Assembly (NCBI GenBank): GCA_035556515.1
Contig: DATMEO010000063.1
Coordinates: 1-46,363 of the forward strand
Source of the DNA: Gaiellasilicea sp035556515
GTDB taxonomy: Bacteria; Actinomycetota; Thermoleophilia; Gaiellales; Gaiellaceae
Direction of reading: 5' to 3'
Length of the DNA: 46,363 nucleotides
The notes beneath the pieces were generated by a model that worked only from the letters and a program-made list of their open reading frames with translations, searched no databases and was not told the origin of the DNA. A program made the position numbers and the translations under genes. Below, one piece after another: positions 23,373 through 29,833 of the stretch; the first letter of the stretch is position 1; the number at the start of each line of letters is the position of its first letter.

Positions 23373-24613
23373 GCCGCTGCGGCGCGTTGATCCTTCGCCC
23401 AGGCGGCGAGGAGGCCGCGGTAGTGGGCGACGAAGTGCTCGTGCTCGTGCTGCGGGAAGGTCGACGTGACCGTGTCGACGAGCAGGCCGTCGAAGCCAGG
23501 CCCCTCGACCCAGTCGACGAGGATTTCGTCCAGATGCGCCAGCGCCGTGGCGCAGAACTCGTCGTAGGCGGCGACCTGGAAGTAGCCGTCGGCCAGCCGC
23601 CGGTACTCGGCCAGCTTTTCCTCGTAGCTGAGGTCGTCGCGGTCGCCGACGTCGAAGTAGTCGCGCGTCGTCTGGTTGATCCGCATCTTCCGCCCGGTCG
23701 CCGCGCAGAACGCCGTCCAGCGGACGAGCGCACGGATCGCCCACGGGAAGTAGTAGTGCAGGCTCGTCAGCGCGACGTCCGGGGACGCGTTCGCGTAGTC
23801 GATCGGCGAGGCGACGCCGTCCTTCACGATCGTCTCGCAGGAGTTGAACTCCCAGCGGAAGAACGCATTCACGAGCCGGCTGATCGTGACGACCTCGTCG
23901 CCGGTCTCCGGGGAGAGGAAGTCGTGGTCGACCTGGTAGCGGTCGTACATCGGCCGGTCGGGCTCGAAGTGCATCACCATCGTCTCGGCCCCAATTGAGA
24001 GGCTGCGGGCGAAGACGTCGAAGTCCTCGACCGATGCCTGCAGGTGCATCAACCGCTCGCCGGAGGTGTCGTAGACGGCGTTCAACTGGCCCGCGTCCTT
24101 GATCCGCGTCACGCCGACCCACTGGCCGCCGTCGAACGGCTTCATGTAGAGCGGGTAGCCGACCTGCGCCGCGATCTGCTCAAGGTCGAAGGGAGCGTTG
24201 TAGCGCTCGGCGGTCGGCTGGAAGCGCTCGTTCGCCGGCGGGCTCTTATGGGGGATCAGCCACGTCTCCGGCACGTTCAGCCCGAGCCGCATCATCGCGC
24301 AGTAGGCGGAGTGCTTCTCCATCGCCTGGAAGGTGAACGGGTTGTTGAGTAGGTAGACGTCGTCCATCAGCGAGACCTTCTTCAGCCACTCGCGCGGCAC
24401 TGTGTACCACCAGCCGAGCCGGTCGATCACGAGCGAGTAGCGCGGCTTCGAGCGCAGGTCGAAGGGCTCGTTCATGATCCGCTCGCTGGTCAGCTCGTGC
24501 GTCTCGCCGCCGTGCTCGATCGAGCCGACCTGGGCGAGCAAGTGCTCGAACGCGCGCGGCCAGTCCTCCTCGGTGCCGAGCAGGAGCCCGATCAGGTGAC
24601 GACGGCTGCTCAC
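23369..24613 (-). CDS. ATP-grasp-fold carboxylate-amine ligase-like protein
   Basis: A 414-residue protein from GTG 24613 (overlapping the esterase stop). The start SSRRHLIGLLLGTEEDWPRAFE resembles an N-terminal pre-ATP-grasp domain. Segments LLNNPFTFQAMEKHSAYCAM, VGYPLYMKPFDGGQWVGVTRI (adenine-loop Lys and Gly-rich loop) and METMVMHFEPDR-like SIGAETMVMHFEPDRPMYD match the ATP-grasp order. A C-terminal helical region follows. ATP-grasp ligases form amide bonds via acyl phosphates; the substrates are unknown. It is sandwiched between two esterases and an SRPBCC protein, which suggests a small-molecule or peptide pathway in which an ester and an amide are processed together (inference). Confidence 0.82.
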   Translation of the reverse strand: MSSRRHLIGLLLGTEEDWPRAFEHLLAQVGSIEHGGETHELTSERIMNEPFDLRSKPRYSLVIDRLGWWYTVPREWLKKVSLMDDVYLLNNPFTFQAMEKHSAYCAMMRLGLNVPETWLIPHKSPPANERFQPTAERYNAPFDLEQIAAQVGYPLYMKPFDGGQWVGVTRIKDAGQLNAVYDTSGERLMHLQASVEDFDVFARSLSIGAETMVMHFEPDRPMYDRYQVDHDFLSPETGDEVVTISRLVNAFFRWEFNSCETIVKDGVASPIDYANASPDVALTSLHYYFPWAIRALVRWTAFCAATGRKMRINQTTRDYFDVGDRDDLSYEEKLAEYRRLADGYFQVAAYDEFCATALAHLDEILVDWVEGPGFDGLLVDTVTSTFPQHEHEHFVAHYRGLLAAWAKDQRAAAA

Positions 24614-25359
24614 AGAAACCGGGGCAGATGATGCGCGATCTGAGCGCGCCACGCGGGCCAGTCGTGCGCCGAGTCGTGCCCCCAGAGATCGAGCTCGTGC
24701 CGGATCCCCTTCTCGCCGAGGAGCCCGGCGAAGCGTCGCGTGCTCTCGAGCGCGCCCGTCGTGTCCTCCCACATCCCCTGGCCCGAGATCAGGAGCAGGT
24801 TGACGTGGCCGCGGAGCCAGTCGAGGTGGTCGCCGCCGAGATGATGGACGTAGTCGCCCGGATTGTTGAAGTAGACGGCGTCGCCGCGCTCTGCCCCCTG
24901 CTGGCCGCCTGCCACGACCGAGACGTCGTAGACGCCGCTCTGGCAGATCGCGAGCGAGAACACGTGCGCGTGGCGAAGCGCGAAGTTGGCGGCGTGGTAG
25001 GCGCCGAAGCTGACGCCGGTGACGATGATCTCGTCCGTGTTCGAGTCGGCTTGGACGAAGGGGACGACCTGGTTCAGGATCCAGTCCTCGTAGCGGCCGT
25101 GCAGCTGCGCGCGCTCCTCGAGCGCGAGCCCGGCGCGGTACCAACTGCCGGAGTCGAAGCTGTCGACGGTGTAGACCTTGACGCGCCCGTCCTCGATCGG
25201 CCCGCCGATCGCGTCGATCATCCCGCGCTCCTCGTACTGCCAGGCCGGTCCTTCCTGCGAGGGGAAGGCGAGCAGCGGCCGGCCCCAGTGGCCGTAGGCG
25301 ATCACGCGACCCTCGGCGCCGATCGCGGGCGAGTAGAGCGAGACGTGGCGCCTGGTCAG
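24610..25359 (-). CDS. Alpha/beta-hydrolase esterase (esterase D-like), first of the ATP-grasp operon partners
   Basis: The nucleophile elbow is VTGVSFGAYHAAN (G-V-S-F-G), and an acid and base are probable in ISGQGMWED and GHDSAHDWPAW. Typical family openings carry a beta-strand before GHWGRPLLAFPSQEGPAW. To include it (TRRHVSLYSPAIGAEGRV) I place the start at a CTG at 25359, two bases from the upstream stop, giving 249 residues; the next start, GTG 25305, would cut into the conserved region. The family includes esterase D, Ag85-like and enterochelin-esterase-like hydrolases. Substrate unknown. It overlaps the ATP-grasp gene by 4 nt. Confidence 0.85.
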   Translation of the reverse strand: MTRRHVSLYSPAIGAEGRVIAYGHWGRPLLAFPSQEGPAWQYEERGMIDAIGGPIEDGRVKVYTVDSFDSGSWYRAGLALEERAQLHGRYEDWILNQVVPFVQADSNTDEIIVTGVSFGAYHAANFALRHAHVFSLAICQSGVYDVSVVAGGQQGAERGDAVYFNNPGDYVHHLGGDHLDWLRGHVNLLLISGQGMWEDTTGALESTRRFAGLLGEKGIRHELDLWGHDSAHDWPAWRAQIAHHLPRFL

Positions 25360-25360
25360 G

Positions 25361-26332
25361 TCAGAGCCTCTGCAGGAGCCGCAGCAGCTGCGGATGGAAG
25401 GAGTCGCGCCATGCGACCCAATTGTGGCCGTCGCGGAACTCGTGCAAACGGGCGTCGTAGCCGCGTGCGCGGAGCGACTCCTCGAGCGCGCGGTTCGCGG
25501 CCAGGTTCTGCTCGACGGTGCCGCAGGCGAGCACGATCGGGATCGTCCGCTCGGGACGGTTGCGGTGGACGCCGCCGACGAAGCGCGCGATCCGCTCGTA
25601 GCGCGGAAAGCGCTTCTCGTAGCTCTCGGCCCGGCGGAAAAAGCTGCCCGACTGGAGGAAGAGGGCGTCGAAGCTCTCCGGGTGGCGGCGGTGCGTGTGG
25701 AAGAGGGAGAGCGCGCCGAGGCTGGCGCCGAGCCCGATCCGGGCCGGAGCAGCCGGAAGCTGGGGGATGATCTCCTCGGCGAGCGCCCGCGAGTAGCGCG
25801 CCGAGGCGGAGTAGATCTCGTTCCGGTCGACCGGCCCGATCAGCGCAGCGCGGAGCGGGGGCAACTGCCCGAGATAGGTCAACAGCGCCGAGTGCTCGAC
25901 GTACTCGGGCCCGTCGTGGGCGACGAGCAGCGGGCTCCGCTCGGTCGCGTCGGGATGGGCCCAGATCAGCGCGGGCAGCTCGGCTTTGAGGATGCGGCTG
26001 GCGATCGTGACCGGCTTCGGCTCGCCGACGGGCTCCTCGTCGACCCATTCGGGCGGCTCATAACGGGGCTCCTCCCACACCGACTTGTCGCCCCAGGGAC
26101 CCGACGCGCGCTTGGGATTTCCGGGGTCGAGGATCCATTCGCTGCCGCCGTTGCGGTCGATCAGCTCGAGCTGATACTCGAACCGCGCGACGTCGGGCGC
26201 CGCGGCCCTCAGCTCCCAGGCACGGCCGTTTCGGGTCAGCTCGTGCGGCAGCCGCTCGCGCAGCTGGTGGGCGAGGCGGACGGCGGCGAGACGGCGGCGC
26301 GGATCGGGGACGTGGAAGCGGAGCTCGATCAC
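25361..26332 (-). CDS. Enterochelin-esterase-like alpha/beta hydrolase
   Basis: A 323-residue protein from the start at 26332. The first ~100 residues form a beta-sandwich-like domain (RLPHELTRNGRAWELR, VARFEYQLELIDRNGG), as in the N-terminal domain of Fes-type esterases. The hydrolase domain includes LLVAHDGPEYVEHSALLTYL, the elbow IGLGASLGALSLF (G-A-S-L-G), LFLQSGSFF and the base His in FRDGHNWVAWRD. No signal peptide is seen, so it acts in the cytoplasm. It heads the operon esterase, esterase, ATP-grasp, SRPBCC. Fes enzymes cleave siderophore esters, but no siderophore uptake genes are present in the window, so that substrate is not supported. Confidence 0.9.
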   Translation of the reverse strand: MIELRFHVPDPRRRLAAVRLAHQLRERLPHELTRNGRAWELRAAAPDVARFEYQLELIDRNGGSEWILDPGNPKRASGPWGDKSVWEEPRYEPPEWVDEEPVGEPKPVTIASRILKAELPALIWAHPDATERSPLLVAHDGPEYVEHSALLTYLGQLPPLRAALIGPVDRNEIYSASARYSRALAEEIIPQLPAAPARIGLGASLGALSLFHTHRRHPESFDALFLQSGSFFRRAESYEKRFPRYERIARFVGGVHRNRPERTIPIVLACGTVEQNLAANRALEESLRARGYDARLHEFRDGHNWVAWRDSFHPQLLRLLQRL

Positions 26333-26462
26333 GGAAGTGTGTCGAGTGTGTGGAAATTGGCGCGCAGAACTGTCTTTTCCGGCCGGTGCGGGCCGTTTCG
26401 GACACTAGGCAGGCTCGACTGCCACGGCTATCACGACTCCTCCCAGCTCACGAGGAGGAACG

Positions 26463-27458
26463 ATGACGACACGGATCCGAAGGCTGACATTGCGCGCCGT
26501 CGCGCTCGGCGTGACCGCGCTTGCGCTCACCGTCGGCGGCGCCACCGCAGGGCTCGACGCAACCCTCGCCGACGGCGTGATCAAGGCTTGCCGGCACAAG
26601 TCCGGGATTCTGCTGGTGCCCTCAGCCGGCAAGGCCTGCAAGCGCTCGGAGCAGGCGCTGAGCTGGAACGTCAAGGGGCCGGCAGGCCCGGCCGGTCCAG
26701 CGGGCGCCGACGGCAAGGACGGCGCAGCCGGGCCTGCCGGTGCGAACGGTGAGCCCGGTCCGCGCGGCGAGCCGGGGCCCGCAGGCTCGGCGGGGCCGGC
26801 CGGTCCGGCAGGTCCTCCCGGCCCGGGCGGGACGCTCGCGGCGATCGAGGCATTGAACGGGATCCCGTGCACCACCAGCACGGCGACGCAGGGTGCGGTT
26901 TCCGTCGAGACCGAGGTCGACGGCGCGATCGTGCTGACGTGCGAGGAGGAAGGCTCGCCACCGCCTCCGCCCGGGGAAGCCGGGCTCGTGCTGAACGAGA
27001 TCGACTACGACCAGGTCGGTGCCGACAGCGGCGGCTTCGTCGAGATCTTCAACGCTGGCGACGGTCCGGCCGACCTCACCGGTGTCGTGCTGGTACTCGT
27101 CGACGGCGGTACCGGCAACGAGTACCTGCGCCGCGCGCTCACCGGCACGCTCGCCGCCGGTGCGTACCTTGCGGTCGAGGTCGACGCCCAGAACGGCGCG
27201 CCGGACGGCGCTGCGCTGATCGGTGCAGACGGCGGCCTGCTCGACGCGCTCTCCTACGAAGGGGCAATCGAGGCGGCGACGATCGGCACCGCGACCTACA
27301 ACCTCGTCGAGGGCACGCTCCTGCCGGCCGCGACGGCGGACTCGAACACCGTCGCAGGCTCGCTCGCGCGGATCCCGAACGGCAGCGACACGAACGACGC
27401 GGCCACAGACTGGGCCTTCACGGCGACCGTCACCCAGGGGGCCGCAAATGTCGGCTGA
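26463..27458 (+). CDS. Secreted collagen-like and lamin-tail (LTD) protein 1
   Basis: A 331-residue exported protein from ATG 26463 with GAGGAGG upstream. Order: signal peptide to about residue 30; a short Cys-containing module IKACRHKSGILLVPSAGKAC...LSWN (40-69); a collagen-like Gly-X-Y run GPAGPAGPAGADGKDG... to GPPGPGG (72-123); a linker with two Cys; a Pro-rich hinge EEGSPPPPPGEAG; and a lamin-tail domain (about 174-331) starting LVLNEIDYDQVGADSGGFVE. LTD domains occur in secreted proteins and attach them to surfaces or partners; the collagen stretch likely trimerises. Its stop overlaps the start of a close paralogue by 11 nt. A GC-rich hairpin at 26380-26395 lies in its upstream region. 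Confidence 0.88.
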   Translation: MTTRIRRLTLRAVALGVTALALTVGGATAGLDATLADGVIKACRHKSGILLVPSAGKACKRSEQALSWNVKGPAGPAGPAGADGKDGAAGPAGANGEPGPRGEPGPAGSAGPAGPAGPPGPGGTLAAIEALNGIPCTTSTATQGAVSVETEVDGAIVLTCEEEGSPPPPPGEAGLVLNEIDYDQVGADSGGFVEIFNAGDGPADLTGVVLVLVDGGTGNEYLRRALTGTLAAGAYLAVEVDAQNGAPDGAALIGADGGLLDALSYEGAIEAATIGTATYNLVEGTLLPAATADSNTVAGSLARIPNGSDTNDAATDWAFTATVTQGAANVG

Positions 27459-28416
27459 CCGACGTCGCACGCGCCGCCTGCGAATCTGCGTTCTCTCCGT
27501 CGTCATCCTCGCGCTCGTGGCCGGTGCTGCGGGCGCGGGGGTGAGGGTGCTGCTCGCGGACGACGTGATCAACGCCTGCAGGAGCAAGTCGACCGGGACG
27601 CTCCGCGTGCCCGCGGCGGGCGCATTCTGCAAGGGCGACGAGCAGCCGCTTCAGTGGAACGTGCGCGGTGTCGCGGGGCCGGCAGGTCCCGCAGGCGCCG
27701 CCGGCCCGACCGGCGCTCCTGGCGCCGCCGGCGCTGTCGGTCCCGCCGGGCCGCGTGGACAGACAGGAGCGACCGGTCCCCAGGGTCCTGCGGGACCGGT
27801 CTCGGTCGACGCACTGGCCGGGACGACGTGCACCACGGCAGCGGGCTCGGTCGGCACGCTCGGCGTGCGCACCGATCCGAGCGGCGCCGTCACGCTCAGC
27901 TGCCGGGCGCAGGTCGATCCAGACGCCGCACCCGGGCTGATCGTGAACGAGATCGACTACGACCAGGTCGGAACCGACACAACAGGCTTCGTCGAGCTCT
28001 TCAACGCGGGTCGCGGCACCGCCGATCTCGGCGGGCTCGCCCTCGTGCTCGTCGACGGGGAGACCGCGGCCGAGTACGACACGATCCCGCTCAGCGGCGC
28101 CGTTCTCGCCGGCGCGTTCCGAGTCGTGCCGGTCGACGCGGACAACGGCGCGCCCGACGGCGTGGCGCTGTTCGACACCGTCGACCAGGTCGTGCTCGAC
28201 GCCCTCTCGTACGAGGGAGCGATCGAGCACGCGCTGATCGGCTCGTTCGCCTACAGCCTCGTCGAGGGAACGCCGCTGCCAGCGTCGGTCTCAGACTCCG
28301 ACGTCGTCACCGGCTCGCTCGCGCGGCTTCCGAGCGGATCCGACACCGACGACGCGGCGGCGGACTGGTCGTTCACGAGACGGCCGACTCCAGGAGACAT
28401 GAACCTCGCCGGCTGA
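27448..28416 (+). CDS. Secreted collagen-like and lamin-tail (LTD) protein 2
   Basis: A 322-residue paralogue of the preceding gene, ATG 27448 inside its end. Same order: signal peptide (LRICVLSVVILALVAGAAGAG), module INACRSKSTGTLRVP...LQWN (about 41-71), collagen-like Gly-X-Y run (about 74-117), Cys linker, and LTD domain from about residue 163 (LIVNEIDYDQVGTDTTGFVE). The two LTD domains share ALSYEGAIE and NGAPDG segments, showing a tandem duplication that has diverged at DNA level. The protein probably assembles with protein 1. It ends 26 bp before the convergent rsgA gene. Confidence 0.88.
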   Translation: MSADRRRTRRLRICVLSVVILALVAGAAGAGVRVLLADDVINACRSKSTGTLRVPAAGAFCKGDEQPLQWNVRGVAGPAGPAGAAGPTGAPGAAGAVGPAGPRGQTGATGPQGPAGPVSVDALAGTTCTTAAGSVGTLGVRTDPSGAVTLSCRAQVDPDAAPGLIVNEIDYDQVGTDTTGFVELFNAGRGTADLGGLALVLVDGETAAEYDTIPLSGAVLAGAFRVVPVDADNGAPDGVALFDTVDQVVLDALSYEGAIEHALIGSFAYSLVEGTPLPASVSDSDVVTGSLARLPSGSDTDDAAADWSFTRRPTPGDMNLAG

Positions 28417-28442
28417 TCAGCCCTCAGTTTCGAAACGCGCTC

Positions 28443-29519
28443 TCAACGGCGTCCCTTGGCGCGCATGTTCGCGCGGCCTTGCGCGCCGGCCTTCGCCCAG
28501 CGCTTCCGCTCCTCGGCCTGGAGGCGCTTGTCGAGCCGGCGCTCGAGGTGCGCCAGCTCCCGCTGCAGCTTCTTGTAGCTGGCCCAGCGTGCGAACGGCA
28601 GCGTCCCGTCCTCGATCGCCGCCTGCACGGCGCAGCCCGGCTCGGTTCGATGTGCACAGTCGGAGAAGCGGCACCGCGCTGCGAGCTCCTCGACGTCCGA
28701 GAACGTCTCCGCGATCCCGTCAGAGGACTCCCAGAGCTGGAGCTCCCGCATCCCGGGCGTGTCCAGCACGAGCCCGCCGCCGGGCAGCAGCACCAGCTGG
28801 CGGTGCGTGGTCGTATGGCGGCCTTCACCGTCGTCCTCGCGGATCTCCTGGGTCGCGAGCAACTCCTCGCCGGCAAACGTGTTCACGAGCGTCGACTTGC
28901 CGACGCCCGACGAGCCGAGGAGGGCGACCGTTCGGCCCGGGACCAAGTGTGCGCGAACGAGGTCGAGCCCTTCGCCGGAGATGTTCGAGATCGCGTGCAC
29001 CGGGACGCCGAAGGCGATCGCCTCGACCTCGAGCACACGGAGCTCCCAGTCCGGGCAGAGATCGGTCTTCGTCAGCACGATCACGGGCTGGGCGCCGCTC
29101 TCCCATGCCATCGTGATGTAGCGCTCGAGCCGGCGGAGGTTGAAGTCCTCGTTCAGCGACATGACGATGAAGACGGCGTCGACGTTCGCCGCGAGCACCT
29201 GCTCCTCGGCGGCGTCGAGGGCCACCTTGCGTGAGAACTTGGTCCGCCGGGCGAAGACGTGCTGGATCGTCGCCGCTCCCTCGTCGGGTCGGGCGGCGAT
29301 CGCGACCCAGTCGCCGACGGCCGGAAGATCACCTGCGCCGTTCGCCTCGTGGGAGAGCCGGCCGGCGGTGTCGGCCCGCAGCTCCCCGAGCTCCGAGAAG
29401 AGAACGTAAGCGCCGCGGTGCTGTGCGGCGACGCGCGCGGGCAGGAGGCCGTCCGCGGCATGTGGTTCGAACTCGATTGTGTGGCTGTCAGTCCAGCCGA
29501 AGTCGTGCAATGCGTACAA
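28443..29519 (-). CDS. rsgA: Ribosome small-subunit biogenesis GTPase RsgA (YjeQ)
   Basis: A circularly permuted GTPase that aids late 30S maturation. 358 residues from TTG 29519. An N-terminal OB-fold (VAAQHRGAYVLFSELGELRA...AVGDWVAI) precedes G4 LTKTD (about 149-153), then G5 region, G1 GSSGVGKST (202-210), the T-loop with EGRHTTTHRQL and G3 DTPGM; this permuted G4-G5-G1-G3 order is diagnostic. A C-terminal zinc knuckle (CRFSDCAHRTEPGC, about 287-300) follows, then a basic helix ending MRAKGRR. Length is normal. It is an unrelated housekeeping gene between two groups of lamin-tail genes. A tiny ORF with a strong ribosome site lies upstream at 29613-29657. Confidence 0.95.
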   Translation of the reverse strand: MYALHDFGWTDSHTIEFEPHAADGLLPARVAAQHRGAYVLFSELGELRADTAGRLSHEANGAGDLPAVGDWVAIAARPDEGAATIQHVFARRTKFSRKVALDAAEEQVLAANVDAVFIVMSLNEDFNLRRLERYITMAWESGAQPVIVLTKTDLCPDWELRVLEVEAIAFGVPVHAISNISGEGLDLVRAHLVPGRTVALLGSSGVGKSTLVNTFAGEELLATQEIREDDGEGRHTTTHRQLVLLPGGGLVLDTPGMRELQLWESSDGIAETFSDVEELAARCRFSDCAHRTEPGCAVQAAIEDGTLPFARWASYKKLQRELAHLERRLDKRLQAEERKRWAKAGAQGRANMRAKGRR

Positions 29520-29612
29520 GCGAGGCTCCTTGAGCGAAAGTGGGTGGGGTGAGCAGGCTGCGCGTGGCGCGCCTGCGCGACTCAGGGAGCTGCCGGAGGA
29601 TTGCCGACGTGT

Positions 29613-29657
29613 CTAGAGCCGCGGAGCTCTGAAGGCGAAGGGGGCAAGCTTTGACAT
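29613..29657 (-). CDS. Candidate 14-residue leader peptide upstream of rsgA
   Basis: ATG 29657 is preceded by GAAGGAGGTG about 7 bases upstream, a near-perfect ribosome site, yet the frame encodes only MSKLAPFAFRAPRL before TAG. Just at its end the sequence AGAGC-TCCGCG-GCTCT can form a hairpin. rsgA begins 93 bp downstream on the same strand. It may be a regulatory leader for rsgA or the remains of a longer gene. Coding status is unproven. Confidence 0.35.
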   Translation of the reverse strand: MSKLAPFAFRAPRL

Positions 29658-29729
29658 GTGTTCGCACCTCCTTCGTCGTCGGGACGTCTCGAAGTATGCC
29701 TATGACTGGTGACGAAGTCGAATCGCGGC

Positions 29730-29758
29730 TTGGCGTTTCCGGACTTACCCACTAGAGT
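29730..29758 (+). promoter_or_regulatory. Candidate sigma-70-type promoter of the nuclease/nucleotidase operon
   Basis: TTGGCG at 29730-29735 and TAGAGT at 29753-29758 are separated by 17 bp, matching four of six bases each of the -35 and -10 consensus. Transcription would start near 29765, leaving a leader of about 70 nt before the GTG at 29834. It is the best promoter match I found in the window. Confidence 0.5.
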
Positions 29759-29824
29759 CCTGCCCGGGGGAACGGCGGCAGGGGAGCCGTAACCGTTATT
29801 GGGGAGAGCACGACTAACTGGGGA
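29759..29824 (+). repeat. GGGGA-repeat leader with a stem-loop
   Basis: Four GGGGA units occur at 29767, 29781, 29801 and 29820, the last merging into the ribosome site GGGGAGGAG. CCTGCC (29759-29764) can pair with GGCAGG (29777-29782). The element covers nearly the whole 5' leader of the nuclease mRNA. It could be a structured translational control element; it does not clearly match a riboswitch class I know. Confidence 0.35.
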
Positions 29825-29833
29825 GGAGCTCGG

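Larger units (their letters stand above)
29520..29833. other. Intergenic region between rsgA and the secreted nuclease gene
   Basis: This 314-bp gap between divergent genes holds a 14-codon ORF with a strong Shine-Dalgarno site toward rsgA (29613-29657), a candidate promoter toward the nuclease (29730-29758) and a repeat-rich leader (29759-29824). No longer protein-coding frame looks real. TTGACA at 29651 has no partner -10 box. Confidence 0.6.

Noticed and set aside
25361..26332. Siderophore (enterochelin) utilisation locus
   Set aside because: The esterase resembles Fes, but no TonB-type receptor, ABC iron transporter or siderophore synthase is present, and the neighbouring ATP-grasp enzyme points elsewhere.
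26670..26835. Short repeated GC-rich units that might suggest a tandem DNA repeat or CRISPR-like array
   Set aside because: They encode the Gly-X-Y collagen-like run of the LTD protein; there are no regularly spaced identical repeats with unique spacers.
29651..29680. TTGACA box as a plus-strand promoter
   Set aside because: No -10-like hexamer lies 16-18 bp downstream (the position reads CGTCGT); the pair at 29730-29758 is better.
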